Part shown: piece by piece, positions 8,225-17,159 of the stretch
How positions within the stretch are numbered: position 1 is the stretch's first letter
Layout: every line of letters starts with the position of its first letter
NCBI RefSeq assembly: GCF_017377795.1
Contig: NZ_JAFRDR010000003.1
Location: forward strand, 124,001 to 188,000
Reading direction: 5' to 3'
Length of the DNA stretch: 64,000 nt
From: Williamsia soli
Lineage (GTDB): Bacteria; Actinomycetota; Actinomycetes; Mycobacteriales; Mycobacteriaceae
Program-made: the position numbers and the translations under genes
Notes under the pieces: model-generated
The model's database searches: none
Told to the model about the DNA's origin: nothing
Seen by the model: the letters and a program-made list of their open reading frames with translations, nothing else

Positions 8225-9544
8225 ATGACCATCACCGAACCCACAATCGGGCGAACCGCAGTCACCGGCGATCTCGATGTACCCAGCGGACTTCCCCGGG
8301 GTATCGATCTGGGACGAATCGCAAATCGCGACAAAGCAATTGCCATGTACGGACGTGAGTTTGTCACCACGCTGACCGACCACGCACTACTCGCCGACGA
8401 CTACGCATACCGCGCCATGCTCGAGTTCAAGGGCAAGTCGAATGCCTCTAATTGGCGCACCTTCGACGTCGCGCTCGAGCAGGGTATCGACGCGGTCGAC
8501 GAACCGGGACCTGCGATGGTCGACTTCTTCAGGCAACTCGATCGCGTTCCGGAATGGGTTGATCACGATCAGCTCTACCGAGGTGCAGTTGCGTTCTGGC
8601 GCGCAGGACCGATCGTTCCGCCGATCCTGGCCTGGGCGACGATCGCGGGCGGTTTCTCGATGTTCAGCGCCACTCGCCCCGTCTTGTTCAGCGGCCGGCT
8701 GCGTAAACCCGACAAGGTCGGCACCCGCCTGATCGAAAGCTTTCGGTACGTCGTCGCCGCGTATACGCCCGGTGGGATGCATCGCTTCGAAGAAGGTTTC
8801 CGCCTCACCGCCAAAGTGCGGATGATCCACGCCGCGGTGCGGCACAGCCTCAATCAGTCCGATGCCTGGGACTGGGAGAACTGGGGCATTCCCATCAACA
8901 ACCTCGACAGCATGGAGACGCAGGCCGGGCAATTCGGCGTGAAGTTCGTCGATGCCGTACAGAGTTCGGGCATCCGATTCTCCGATCGGGAGCTGGAAGA
9001 CATCTTCGCGCTCAGCCGCTACGTCGGTTATGTCATCGGCGTCCCGGAGGAAATTCTGCACACGGACCCGGACGACGCAAGGAAGAAGTCCGATCTGCAC
9101 ACACTCATCGAGCAGCCACCGGACCAGCTCTGCCGAGACGTGGTGCACTCGGTCATCAAGTACAGCGTCGAGAATCCGCCCGGCGACGTCGAGGTGTTGC
9201 CCGCCCCCATAGCGAAGTTCATGACCACCGATCGTCGACTGTCCCTCGCCTACGGAATGCTGCACTCGTGGATTCCGGCTGACGTCATGGAGGCACTCGA
9301 GGCCGAGCGCACTCCGTGGCGGGCAGTCCTGCCCACGATCCGGCCGCTCCTGGCCGCGACCGACCGCATCGGCCGCCTGCTGCCGCACGACGACGAGAAG
9401 AGGGCATTCGCCATGTTGCGCCAGTTCAACGACGCAATCGCCATTCCGGAATCGGAGAAGGCGCGAGCAGTCGCGGTACCCGACGAAGTCCATGCAGACA
9501 TCGCCGCGAACAAGGGTGGCATGCCGACGGTGGCACGCCGTTGA
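8225..9544 (+). CDS. Oxygenase MpaB family protein (DUF2236)
   Basis: 439-residue protein of the MpaB/DUF2236 family, which is related to the catalytic domain of latex-clearing rubber oxygenase. The central helical region contains RMIHAAVRHSL, matching the family's conserved Arg/His block, and GFSMFSATRPVLFSG before it. Family members are haem oxygenases that cleave prenyl chains or act on other lipophilic substrates. ATG 8225 follows GGGAG. Its stop overlaps the TTG start of the racemase gene, so the two are translationally coupled. The substrate is unknown. Confidence 0.82.
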   Translation: MTITEPTIGRTAVTGDLDVPSGLPRGIDLGRIANRDKAIAMYGREFVTTLTDHALLADDYAYRAMLEFKGKSNASNWRTFDVALEQGIDAVDEPGPAMVDFFRQLDRVPEWVDHDQLYRGAVAFWRAGPIVPPILAWATIAGGFSMFSATRPVLFSGRLRKPDKVGTRLIESFRYVVAAYTPGGMHRFEEGFRLTAKVRMIHAAVRHSLNQSDAWDWENWGIPINNLDSMETQAGQFGVKFVDAVQSSGIRFSDRELEDIFALSRYVGYVIGVPEEILHTDPDDARKKSDLHTLIEQPPDQLCRDVVHSVIKYSVENPPGDVEVLPAPIAKFMTTDRRLSLAYGMLHSWIPADVMEALEAERTPWRAVLPTIRPLLAATDRIGRLLPHDDEKRAFAMLRQFNDAIAIPESEKARAVAVPDEVHADIAANKGGMPTVARR

Positions 9545-10692
9545 CCAGCGCCCCCACGCCTCCGCTTGCCGGCATCCGCATCGTCGAACTCGCGGGCATC
9601 GGCCCCGGTCCGTTCGCGGGCATGCTTCTCGCCGATCTCGGCGCGGAAGTGATCTGCGTCGATCGCCCCGAAGGGAATCCCTGGGCGGTCGGCGGGCACG
9701 GCATCATGTTCCGCAGCCGCCGACATCTGGCGGTGGACCTGAAGGCACCACAGGGCGCCGAGATCGTGCGACGGCTGTGCGCCGAATCCGACGGCATCAT
9801 CGAGACGTTCCGTCCCGGGGTTGCCGAGCGGCTCGGTGTCGGTCCGGATGACTGCCTCGCTGTCAATCCGAATCTGGTCTATGGGCGGATGACCGGGTGG
9901 GGTCAGAGTGGCCCCATGGCGTCCATGCCTGGTCACGACATCAACTACATCGCACTGACGGGGGCGCTGCATGCGATCGGCAGGAAGGGCGCTCCGCCGA
10001 CACCCCCGCTCAATCTCGTGGGTGATTTCGGTGGGGGCGGAATGCTTCTCGGAATCGGGATGCTCGCCGGGCTGTTGTCGGTCCGCGGTGGCGGCGGTGG
10101 ACGTGTCGTCGATGCAGCAATGATCGATGGCGTCTCGGCTCTGATGGCGATGTTCCACTCGCTGCGTGCCGAAGGCAGTTTCACCGAGGCACGCGGGACC
10201 CACCTTCTCGACACCGGCGCGTTCTTCTACGACGTCTATCAGACGAAAGACGGCCACTGGGTGAGCATCGGTGCCATCGAGACGGCGTTTTGGCATGAGC
10301 TGTGCGACCTGCTCGAACTTCCGCAGAACGTGCGGGACAATCAGTTCGACCAGTCCCGATGGGATGAGTTCCGAACAATCGTCGCAGCCCGGATCGCCCA
10401 GTTCACCCGCAGCGAGCTTGACACGCTGTTCGAGGGGCGGAACACCTGCTACGCACCGGCTCTGACGATGGCCGAGGCGATCGAGCATCCGCACCACACC
10501 GCGCGTGGCACCTTTGTCGATGTCGCGGGGGTCGTGCAACCGGCACCGTCACCGCGATTCGACGGCGCACCTCCCACCAGGCCGACGCCGCGGCGCTCCC
10601 CGGGCGCCGACAGTCGAAACATCCTGTCCGACGCCGGTTTCGACGCCGATGACATCGACGAGTTGATCAGCCAGGGCGTCGTCGAGACCTGA
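9541..10692 (+). CDS. mcr: CaiB/BaiF family CoA-transferase, alpha-methylacyl-CoA racemase type
   Basis: 383-residue protein that would interconvert 2R- and 2S-methylacyl-CoA so that branched chains can enter beta-oxidation. The catalytic residues known from the mycobacterial racemase are visible: His132 in GHDINY, Asp162 in GDFGGGG and Glu247 in GAIE. The start is a TTG in the TTGA overlap with the preceding stop; the frame is open further upstream but reads as non-coding there. A hairpin terminator follows at 10711. The presence of a racemase argues for methyl-branched substrates in this cluster. Confidence 0.88.
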   Translation: MTSAPTPPLAGIRIVELAGIGPGPFAGMLLADLGAEVICVDRPEGNPWAVGGHGIMFRSRRHLAVDLKAPQGAEIVRRLCAESDGIIETFRPGVAERLGVGPDDCLAVNPNLVYGRMTGWGQSGPMASMPGHDINYIALTGALHAIGRKGAPPTPPLNLVGDFGGGGMLLGIGMLAGLLSVRGGGGGRVVDAAMIDGVSALMAMFHSLRAEGSFTEARGTHLLDTGAFFYDVYQTKDGHWVSIGAIETAFWHELCDLLELPQNVRDNQFDQSRWDEFRTIVAARIAQFTRSELDTLFEGRNTCYAPALTMAEAIEHPHHTARGTFVDVAGVVQPAPSPRFDGAPPTRPTPRRSPGADSRNILSDAGFDADDIDELISQGVVET

Positions 10693-10710
10693 CAAGCTGC
10701 CGTGGGCAGG

Positions 10711-10747
10711 CGGTGGTTGCTCGGATTGGGCCGGGCAACCACCGTTT
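10711..10747 (+). terminator. Intrinsic terminator after the racemase gene
   Basis: CGGTGGTTGC at 10711-10720 pairs perfectly with GCAACCACCG at 10735-10744, followed by TTT. It separates the MpaB-racemase transcript from the monooxygenase gene. Confidence 0.7.
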
Positions 10748-10782
10748 GCGTTGTGCCGGAACCATTCTCCAACATATTGTGA

Positions 10783-10812
10783 TTGACGCCACGTCTGGAC
10801 AGACTGTATGGT
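10783..10812 (+). promoter_or_regulatory. Sigma70-like promoter of the monooxygenase gene
   Basis: TTGACG (10783-10788), an 18-bp spacer and TATGGT (10807-10812) precede ATG 10819 by six bases, so the transcript is probably leaderless. Confidence 0.5.
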
Positions 10813-10818
10813 CAAAGA

Positions 10819-12843
10819 ATGTCCCAGACTCCTCCCGTAGCACAACCTGCGCCGAGCGATAACCCTCGCGGAAGCTTCGTTCCGTCCAGTGACTTCACCG
10901 ACGTCGACCTGGATCGTGCGCTCAGCGACGCCAATCTCCCGTACCTGCTGGGTTCACTGGCGCTGCTCACGGGCAATGATCGGTGGATCTCTGCGCCTTT
11001 TCTGCCCACAGCACCGAAAGATCTGGGCAACAACGATTCCGGCGGGTTCGACGAGGAGACTGGCCGGGCGATCCGGTTGGCCGCGAGCGCAATCCTGCGG
11101 GACTGGCGTGATGGGTCGACGGACTTCCCCGCGGCACCACCCACCCCGGAACGACTGAGCCACATCCTCTCGGTGATGCTCTCCGATCGAATCCCCTCCG
11201 ACTATGGAACGCTGCTCGGAGAAGAAATGGGCATCTATGCCCGGTACACCGCGCCGACCGCGCCGGTGGATCCGGAGTTCCGGGTGATCATCATCGGAGC
11301 CGGCATCTCCGGTCTGGCGATGGCCGTGCGCCTCGAACAATCCGGAATCGACTATCTGCTCATCGACAAGAACGATGCAGCGGGTGGCACCTGGCACGAG
11401 AATGTCTATCCCGGTTGCGGGGTGGACACGCCGAGCTACCTGTACTCGTTGTCCTTCGACCCCAAGCCCGACTGGTCGAGTCATTTTGCGCCACAGTCCG
11501 AACTTGCCGAATACTGGAACACTCTCGCCCGAAAGCACAACGTGCTGACACACATCAGGTTCGGCACCGAGGTGAGTACGGCCGCGTACGACGAGGACGC
11601 GTTCGTGTGGAACGTGACCGTCCGCGCCGCCGACGGGTCGGGGAACGAAGAGACTCTCACCGCCAACGCTGTGGTCAGCGCGGTCGGATTGCTCAATCAA
11701 CCGAGCATCCCGGATCTTCCGGGGCTGGCGGATTTCGAGGGACCCGCGCTGCACACCGCCCGGTGGGAACAGAACCTGGACCTGACCGGCAAACGGGTCG
11801 CGGTCGTCGGGACGGGTGCCAGTTCCATGCAATTCGTCCCCGCGGTCAGCGAGATCGCCGCCGAGGTCCGGGTGTTCCAACGCACACCGCAATGGTCGAT
11901 GCCGCATCCGTTGAAAGGCAAGGCCGTCGACGACGCGACTCATTTTCTCAACAGCCATGTCCCCTACTACCTCGCCTGGCACCGCGCAGCACTCTTCTGG
12001 AGGATGGGTGACAAGGTGTGGCGCCTGTTACAGGTGGATCCCGAGTACCCGCACCTCGGTCGCGCGGTGAACAAGGCCAACGACCGCCTCCGCGCAGGGC
12101 TCACCGCGTTCATCGAGCACGAACTCGACGGTCGGCCGGACCTGTTGGCCAAAGCCCTCCCCGACTATCCCCCGTACGGCAAACGCCTGCTGATCGACGC
12201 CAACTGGTTCAAGACGCTACGTCGCGAGAATGTCGACCTCGTCACCGATGGTGTGGAGCAGATCACCGCCGATGGGGTCCGAACGGTTGACGGAACCCAC
12301 TACGCCGCCGACGTTCTCGTGTTGGCTACCGGGTTCAAGGCTGTCGATGTCCTGGCATCGCTCGAAGTCCGGGGCCGCGCAGGCAAGACGCTCCAAGAAG
12401 TGTGGGGCGAGGGTGACGGCCGGGCCTATCTGGGCATCACGGTGCCGGGCTTCCCTAATTTCTTCTGTCTGTATGGCCCCAACACGAACACCGGACACGG
12501 CGGGACCGTGATCGCCGGCACCGAGATGCAGGTACAGCATGTATCTGCGCTGTTCGCCGCCATGATCGACGACGACGTGGCCGAGATCGAGGTACGCGCT
12601 GACATCCATGACGAGTACAACTCCGAGTTGGACAAGGCTCTGGCGCAGACTGTCTGGGACTTCGGCGGCACCAGCACCTACTACAGGAACAAGCGGGGGC
12701 GCATCGTGACCAACAGTCCGTGGAAGTACATCGACTACTGGAAGCGGGTACACGAACCACGGCTTGATGAGTTCCGGCTCGCCAGTCGACGCCCGGTGGC
12801 GGAGAGTTCCAGCGCACCGGCCGGTCACGCCGACCAGATCTGA
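10819..12843 (+). CDS. Baeyer-Villiger-type flavin monooxygenase
   Basis: NADPH- and FAD-dependent monooxygenase of 674 residues that would convert a ketone to an ester or lactone. A roughly 150-residue N-terminal extension precedes the FAD Rossmann motif GAGISG (160-165). The class fingerprint FxGxxxHxxxW is present as FEGPALHTARW (306-316), followed by the second dinucleotide motif GTGASS (331-336). Long N-terminal extensions are known in some actinobacterial members. ATG 10819 lies just after a promoter-like sequence with no ribosome site. It probably forms one unit with the acyl-CoA synthetase gene 33 bp downstream. Confidence 0.92.
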   Translation: MSQTPPVAQPAPSDNPRGSFVPSSDFTDVDLDRALSDANLPYLLGSLALLTGNDRWISAPFLPTAPKDLGNNDSGGFDEETGRAIRLAASAILRDWRDGSTDFPAAPPTPERLSHILSVMLSDRIPSDYGTLLGEEMGIYARYTAPTAPVDPEFRVIIIGAGISGLAMAVRLEQSGIDYLLIDKNDAAGGTWHENVYPGCGVDTPSYLYSLSFDPKPDWSSHFAPQSELAEYWNTLARKHNVLTHIRFGTEVSTAAYDEDAFVWNVTVRAADGSGNEETLTANAVVSAVGLLNQPSIPDLPGLADFEGPALHTARWEQNLDLTGKRVAVVGTGASSMQFVPAVSEIAAEVRVFQRTPQWSMPHPLKGKAVDDATHFLNSHVPYYLAWHRAALFWRMGDKVWRLLQVDPEYPHLGRAVNKANDRLRAGLTAFIEHELDGRPDLLAKALPDYPPYGKRLLIDANWFKTLRRENVDLVTDGVEQITADGVRTVDGTHYAADVLVLATGFKAVDVLASLEVRGRAGKTLQEVWGEGDGRAYLGITVPGFPNFFCLYGPNTNTGHGGTVIAGTEMQVQHVSALFAAMIDDDVAEIEVRADIHDEYNSELDKALAQTVWDFGGTSTYYRNKRGRIVTNSPWKYIDYWKRVHEPRLDEFRLASRRPVAESSSAPAGHADQI

Positions 12844-12876
12844 TCACCGCTCATTCGCCCGAGAGACGAGGTTCTC

Positions 12877-14727
12877 ATGTCAGACACCATCGAAACACCC
12901 ATCCCTGCATCACCTTCCGCAGCTCCCGGGGTCGGCGAACCCACCCTGCCCGCGGCGTTCCAAGCAACCGCCGCCGCGCGCGGTGATCAGATCGCACTGA
13001 TCGCATTCGGCGACGACCGCACGCTGACCTGGGCCGAGTACTCCGCCGCCGTCGAAGAGATCGCCACGGGTCTGTACGACATCGGGGTCCGACACGGAGA
13101 CACCGTGGCTCTCATGCTGTCGAACAGCCCCGAGTTCCACATCGTGGACACCGCCGTGCAGCACTTGGGCGCCACACCCTTCTCGATCTATCTGACGTCG
13201 GCACCCGAACAGATCAGCTATCTGTTCGACAACGCCGACAACAAGGTGCTGGTCGCCGAGAGCCGATTCCTCGACGTCATCTCCCGCACCGACACTCCCG
13301 GCCTCGACACCGTTGTCGTAGTGGACGCGCTGCCGGTGCAGACCACGGCTCCTGCGGCAGCGTCGAACATCCTCACACTGGACGACGTGCGTCGTCGCCG
13401 AACTGCCGGCTTCGATTTCGAACAGGCCTGGCGGTCGGTGCAGCCCTCTGACTTGGCCACCCTGATCTACACCTCGGGCACCACGGGCGCACCCAAAGGG
13501 GTGGAGCTGACCCACGCCAACCTGATGTTCGTGATGCACACATGCAACCAACGGTTCCCGTTCGACGAGGACGGTGCGGCGATCTCCTACCTGCCGACTG
13601 CACACGCTGCTGATCGCGTGTTCTCGCACTACCTCTCGACCGTGACCGGGTGGCCGATCACCACGGTGGCGGACGCCGGCTCGGTGTTCGGTGCCGTCGC
13701 ACAAGCTCGCCCGTCGTGGTTCCTCGGAGTTCCGCGGGTGTGGGAAAAGCTCAGGGCGGCGCTCCTTGCACGGTTCAACGGCATGCCCGACGCGCAGCGG
13801 GTAGGCCTGTTGGGCGCGCTCGACGCGGCGAACGAACGAGTGCAGCTTCAACAACGCCGCGAGGTGGTCCCTGCTGACCTGGAGGTGGCCGCGACGCGAG
13901 CTGAGTCTGCGATCTTCGGACCACTACGCGCTCAGTTGGGCCTGGACCGCGTCTCGCTGCTCATGACCGGCGCTGCACCGATCGCGCCGGCCGTCCACGA
14001 GTTCTTCCTTGCTCTCGGGTTGCCGCTGCAAGAAGGTTTCGGTATGTCGGAGACCGGAGCTCTGGGCTTCACCAATATCCCGTCCGACATCCGGGTCGGC
14101 AAAGTGGGTCTGGCCCAGCCGGGTACGGAGGCGAAGCTCGCTGCGGACGGCGAACTGTTGCTGCGCGGACCTCATGTGATGCGGGGCTACCGCAAGGATC
14201 CCCAACGAACCGCCGAAGCCGTCGATTCGGAGGGTTGGCTCTACACCGGGGACATCGCGACCATCGACCCCGACGGCTGGGTCAGCATCGTCGATCGGAA
14301 GAAGGAACTGATCATCAACGCGGCGGGCAAGAACATGTCGCCGGTCAACATCGAGAGCAAGCTCAAGAGTGCCACGCCACTCATCGGTCAGGTCTGCGTC
14401 ATCGGCGACGGGCGACCGTACAACGTCGCGCTGATCGTTCTCGATCCCGATTCCGCGCGCACTTTCGCCACCGAGCACGGTCTCCCCGACGCCTCGCTTG
14501 CGGCACTGATCGGTGATCCCAGCGTGAAAGAAGCGGTCGATACTGCTGTGGCACAGACAAATGCACAACTGTCCCGCGTAGAGCAGATCAAGACCTACCG
14601 GCTGCTCGACGCGGAGTGGCTACCCGACTCCGAGGAGCTCACGCCGACGATGAAACTCAAACGCCGCGGCATCGGTACCAAGTACCACGATGTCATCGAG
14701 GACATTTACGCATCCTCATCGAGGTGA
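12877..14727 (+). CDS. Long-chain fatty-acid-CoA ligase (FadD-type)
   Basis: ATP-dependent acyl-CoA synthetase of 616 residues. The AMP-binding motif YTSGTTGAPKG is at 198-208, GFGMSETGA is the second adenylation motif, GWLYTGDIATIDPDGW is the motif before the hinge, and the C-terminal lysine region reads TPTMKLKRRGI. It resembles the long FadD11/FadD15 class with the extended C-terminus. It would activate an acid produced by the hydrolase or aldehyde dehydrogenase steps. A bidirectional hairpin terminator follows. Confidence 0.9.
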   Translation: MSDTIETPIPASPSAAPGVGEPTLPAAFQATAAARGDQIALIAFGDDRTLTWAEYSAAVEEIATGLYDIGVRHGDTVALMLSNSPEFHIVDTAVQHLGATPFSIYLTSAPEQISYLFDNADNKVLVAESRFLDVISRTDTPGLDTVVVVDALPVQTTAPAAASNILTLDDVRRRRTAGFDFEQAWRSVQPSDLATLIYTSGTTGAPKGVELTHANLMFVMHTCNQRFPFDEDGAAISYLPTAHAADRVFSHYLSTVTGWPITTVADAGSVFGAVAQARPSWFLGVPRVWEKLRAALLARFNGMPDAQRVGLLGALDAANERVQLQQRREVVPADLEVAATRAESAIFGPLRAQLGLDRVSLLMTGAAPIAPAVHEFFLALGLPLQEGFGMSETGALGFTNIPSDIRVGKVGLAQPGTEAKLAADGELLLRGPHVMRGYRKDPQRTAEAVDSEGWLYTGDIATIDPDGWVSIVDRKKELIINAAGKNMSPVNIESKLKSATPLIGQVCVIGDGRPYNVALIVLDPDSARTFATEHGLPDASLAALIGDPSVKEAVDTAVAQTNAQLSRVEQIKTYRLLDAEWLPDSEELTPTMKLKRRGIGTKYHDVIEDIYASSSR

Positions 14728-14760
14728 CGCCGCTTCTTTAGAACCTCGATTCACAGCGAA

Positions 14761-14798
14761 AGCCCCAGATGTCCGGGATTCCGGTATCTGGGGCTTTT
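14761..14798. terminator. Bidirectional intrinsic terminator
   Basis: AGCCCCAGAT (14761-14770) pairs perfectly with ATCTGGGGCT (14786-14795), with AAA before and TTT after, and an inner CCGG/CCGG pair. It lies between the convergent fadD and acyl-CoA dehydrogenase genes. Confidence 0.85.
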
Positions 14799-14811
14799 CG
14801 CGTATGAGCTG

Positions 14812-15957
14812 TCAGAGACCGAGGGACCGTCCGACGATCTCACGCATGATCTCGTTGGTGCCGCCGTAGATGCGTTGCACCCGCGCGTCGCGCCAGCGCC
14901 GCGACACCTCGAACTCGTCCATGTAGCCGTATCCACCGAACAGCTGCAGGCACCTGTCGAGTGCCTCGAACTCCAACTCCGTGGTCCAGAACTTCGCGCC
15001 TGCCGCGTCCGCCGGCGACAAGTCACCCGCATTGTGGACCTCGATGCACCGGTCGACGAACACCCGCGCGATCGACACCTTCGTCGACAACTCGGCCAGT
15101 GCGAACTTGTTCGCCTGAAAGCTGCCGATCGGCTTTCCGAAAGCCGTTCGCTCCTTGCCGTATTCGAGCGCGAGATTTACCGCGTACTCGGCACTGGCCA
15201 CCGCGACCACCGACATGGACAGTCGCTCCTGAGCGAGGTTCTTCATCATGTAATGCAGCCCCTTGCCCGGGGTGCCGAGAACGTTGTCGCCACTGACGTG
15301 GACGTCGTTGAAGAACAGTTCAGCGGTGTCCTGGGCTTTTCGGCCGACCTTGTGCAGTTTCCGTCCGCGTTCGAATCCGTCCTGACCGGCCTCCACCACG
15401 AACAAACCGAAGCCACCTCCGTCCTCGTCCGCGATCCGGGCCGCGACGATGATCAGGTCGGCCTGGATCCCGCTCGTGATGAAGATCTTCGAACCCGACA
15501 GCCGCCAACCGTCCCCCGCTCGCCTCGCGGTGGTCTTGATCGCTCGCAGGTCGGATCCCGTCCCCGGCTCGCTCATGGCGATAGCGATCACGCTGTCGCC
15601 CTGCACGATGCCAGGAACCCACCGCTGCTGCTGTTCGGTGTCAGCGATGTCGAGATAGTAGGGCAGGACGATGTCGTTGGTGAGCGAGAAACCATCTCCG
15701 ACAGTGCCGGTCCGGACCACTTCCTCGTTCAGGACCGCGTTGAACCTGAAGTCGCGCAACCCTCCTCCGCCCAAGGCTTCGGGTGCGTTGAAGCCAACGA
15801 GCCCCTGGGTCGCCGCCAGCTTCCAGAACGACCGATCCACCAGCCCCTCGGCCTCCCATCGGTCTGTGTGGGGTACCGCCTCCTTTTCCAGAAATCCTCG
15901 AACCGAATCCCGGAACGCCTCGTGTTCGGGCTCGAATAGGGTGCGATCGAAGCTCAC
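14812..15957 (-). CDS. Acyl-CoA dehydrogenase (FadE-type)
   Basis: FAD-dependent acyl-CoA dehydrogenase, 381 residues. Visible blocks are AMSEPGTGSDL (127-137), KIFITSGIQAD, QERLSMSVV and QLFGGYGYMDEF. The position after the C-terminal RIYGGT is Gly, not the Glu of medium-chain enzymes, but Glu257 in ASAEYAV sits where long-chain and isovaleryl enzymes carry their catalytic base. It is therefore likely active on long or branched acyl-CoAs. Its ATG overlaps the stop of the upstream dehydrogenase by four bases, so the two may form a heteromeric or sequential pair. Confidence 0.92.
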   Translation of the reverse strand: MSFDRTLFEPEHEAFRDSVRGFLEKEAVPHTDRWEAEGLVDRSFWKLAATQGLVGFNAPEALGGGGLRDFRFNAVLNEEVVRTGTVGDGFSLTNDIVLPYYLDIADTEQQQRWVPGIVQGDSVIAIAMSEPGTGSDLRAIKTTARRAGDGWRLSGSKIFITSGIQADLIIVAARIADEDGGGFGLFVVEAGQDGFERGRKLHKVGRKAQDTAELFFNDVHVSGDNVLGTPGKGLHYMMKNLAQERLSMSVVAVASAEYAVNLALEYGKERTAFGKPIGSFQANKFALAELSTKVSIARVFVDRCIEVHNAGDLSPADAAGAKFWTTELEFEALDRCLQLFGGYGYMDEFEVSRRWRDARVQRIYGGTNEIMREIVGRSLGL

Positions 15958-17117
15958 AGGCCCATCCCCTTCCCGATGATCTCGCGCATGATCTCACTCG
16001 TTCCGCCGTAGATGCGTTGCACGCGGGCATCGACGAAGGCGCGAGCGATGGGGTACTCGGTCATGAACCCATAGCCGCCGAACATCTGCAGACACTGATC
16101 GGTGACGCGTCCTTGGATCTCGGTCGCTGCAAGCTTCGCCATCGCGGCGCGGTCTGCGGTGAGCGCACCGGCCACGTGCGCCCGCAGGCAGCTACGGACA
16201 AAGGTGTCGAGCATCTCCACTTCGGTGAGTGCCCCTGCGAGAGTGAATCTGGTGTTCTGAAAAGACCCGATCGCTTTCCCGAAAGCCTGTCGTTCGCGAA
16301 CGTATTCCGCGGCGAGTTCTACGGCGCGCCGAGCCGACGCCGCACTCGCGATCGCGATCGTCAACCGCTCCTGCGCCAGATTCGACACCAGCGCCTTGAA
16401 ACCGCCGCCGAGCTCACCCAGCAAATTCGACGTCGGAATGCGGGCGTTGTCGAAGAAGAGTTCAGCAGTGTCTTGACCATGCATCCCGATCTTGTCGAGA
16501 TTGCGGCCGCGAGTGAAACCGGGGGTATCGCGCTCGACCACCAGTAGTGACAACCCACCGTGGCGCGAGCCGGATTCCGTGCGCGCGGCAACGATCACCA
16601 CATCAGCGTTCACGCCGTTCGAGATGAACGTCTTCGCGCCGTTGAGGACGAAGTGATCACCGTCGACAACAGCAGTCGTCGCGATGCCGGCCAGGTCCGA
16701 ACCGGTGCCGGGCTCGGTCATCGCTATCGCGGCGATCAGCTCACCCGACGCCAGCCCTGGCAGCCAGCGCCGCTTCTGGTTGTCGCTTGCGTACCTCTGA
16801 AAGTATGGGATGCAGATGTCGTTGTGCAGATTGATGCCGAAGGACACGGCTCCGGTAGCAGCGATCTCTTCGGCGATCACCGCATTGAACCGGAAGTCCT
16901 CGACCCCTCCGCCGCCGTACTCCTCACCGATCTCTATACCGAGGAAGCCGTGGGATCCGGCTTCTGCGAACAGCGTTCGAGGCAGGATGCCTTGTTTTTC
17001 CCACTTCAGGTAGTCGGGGACGACCCGGGACTCGAGAAACTGGCGAAAGCTGGCACGGAAGTCCTCGTGCTCGTCTTCATATACAGATTCAGGGACTGTG
17101 CTGATCATGGTGGTCAT
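15954..17117 (-). CDS. Acyl-CoA dehydrogenase (FadE-type), catalytic Glu not seen
   Basis: 387-residue dehydrogenase family member with AMTEPGTGSDL (132-142), KTFISNGVNAD and QMFGGYGFMTEY blocks. Neither known position of the catalytic glutamate is filled: the C-terminal RIYGGT has Gly, and the helix-G position filled by Glu257 in the neighbouring protein is Arg263 here (SARRAVEL). It may be a non-catalytic partner in an alpha2beta2-type acyl-CoA dehydrogenase, as known for steroid FadE pairs, or use another base. ATG 17117 follows GGTGGG; ATG 17108 is an alternative. Confidence 0.9.
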   Translation of the reverse strand: MTTMISTVPESVYEDEHEDFRASFRQFLESRVVPDYLKWEKQGILPRTLFAEAGSHGFLGIEIGEEYGGGGVEDFRFNAVIAEEIAATGAVSFGINLHNDICIPYFQRYASDNQKRRWLPGLASGELIAAIAMTEPGTGSDLAGIATTAVVDGDHFVLNGAKTFISNGVNADVVIVAARTESGSRHGGLSLLVVERDTPGFTRGRNLDKIGMHGQDTAELFFDNARIPTSNLLGELGGGFKALVSNLAQERLTIAIASAASARRAVELAAEYVRERQAFGKAIGSFQNTRFTLAGALTEVEMLDTFVRSCLRAHVAGALTADRAAMAKLAATEIQGRVTDQCLQMFGGYGFMTEYPIARAFVDARVQRIYGGTSEIMREIIGKGMGL

Positions 17118-17137
17118 CGACCCACCATACTATTCGT

Positions 17138-17154
17138 CTATACACTATGTATAG
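17138..17154. promoter_or_regulatory. Perfect 17-bp operator-like palindrome
   Basis: CTATACA - CTA - TGTATAG, 7-bp arms with no mismatch, 21 bp upstream of the first acyl-CoA dehydrogenase gene and so in its promoter. A degenerate copy lies at 8128. The symmetry and size are typical of TetR-family operators. Confidence 0.65.
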
Positions 17155-17159
17155 TCGTT

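Noticed and set aside
9316-9540. Longer N-terminus for the racemase
   Set aside because: These codons overlap the MpaB-family gene and read as shadow sequence; the racemase fold starts after TTG 9541.
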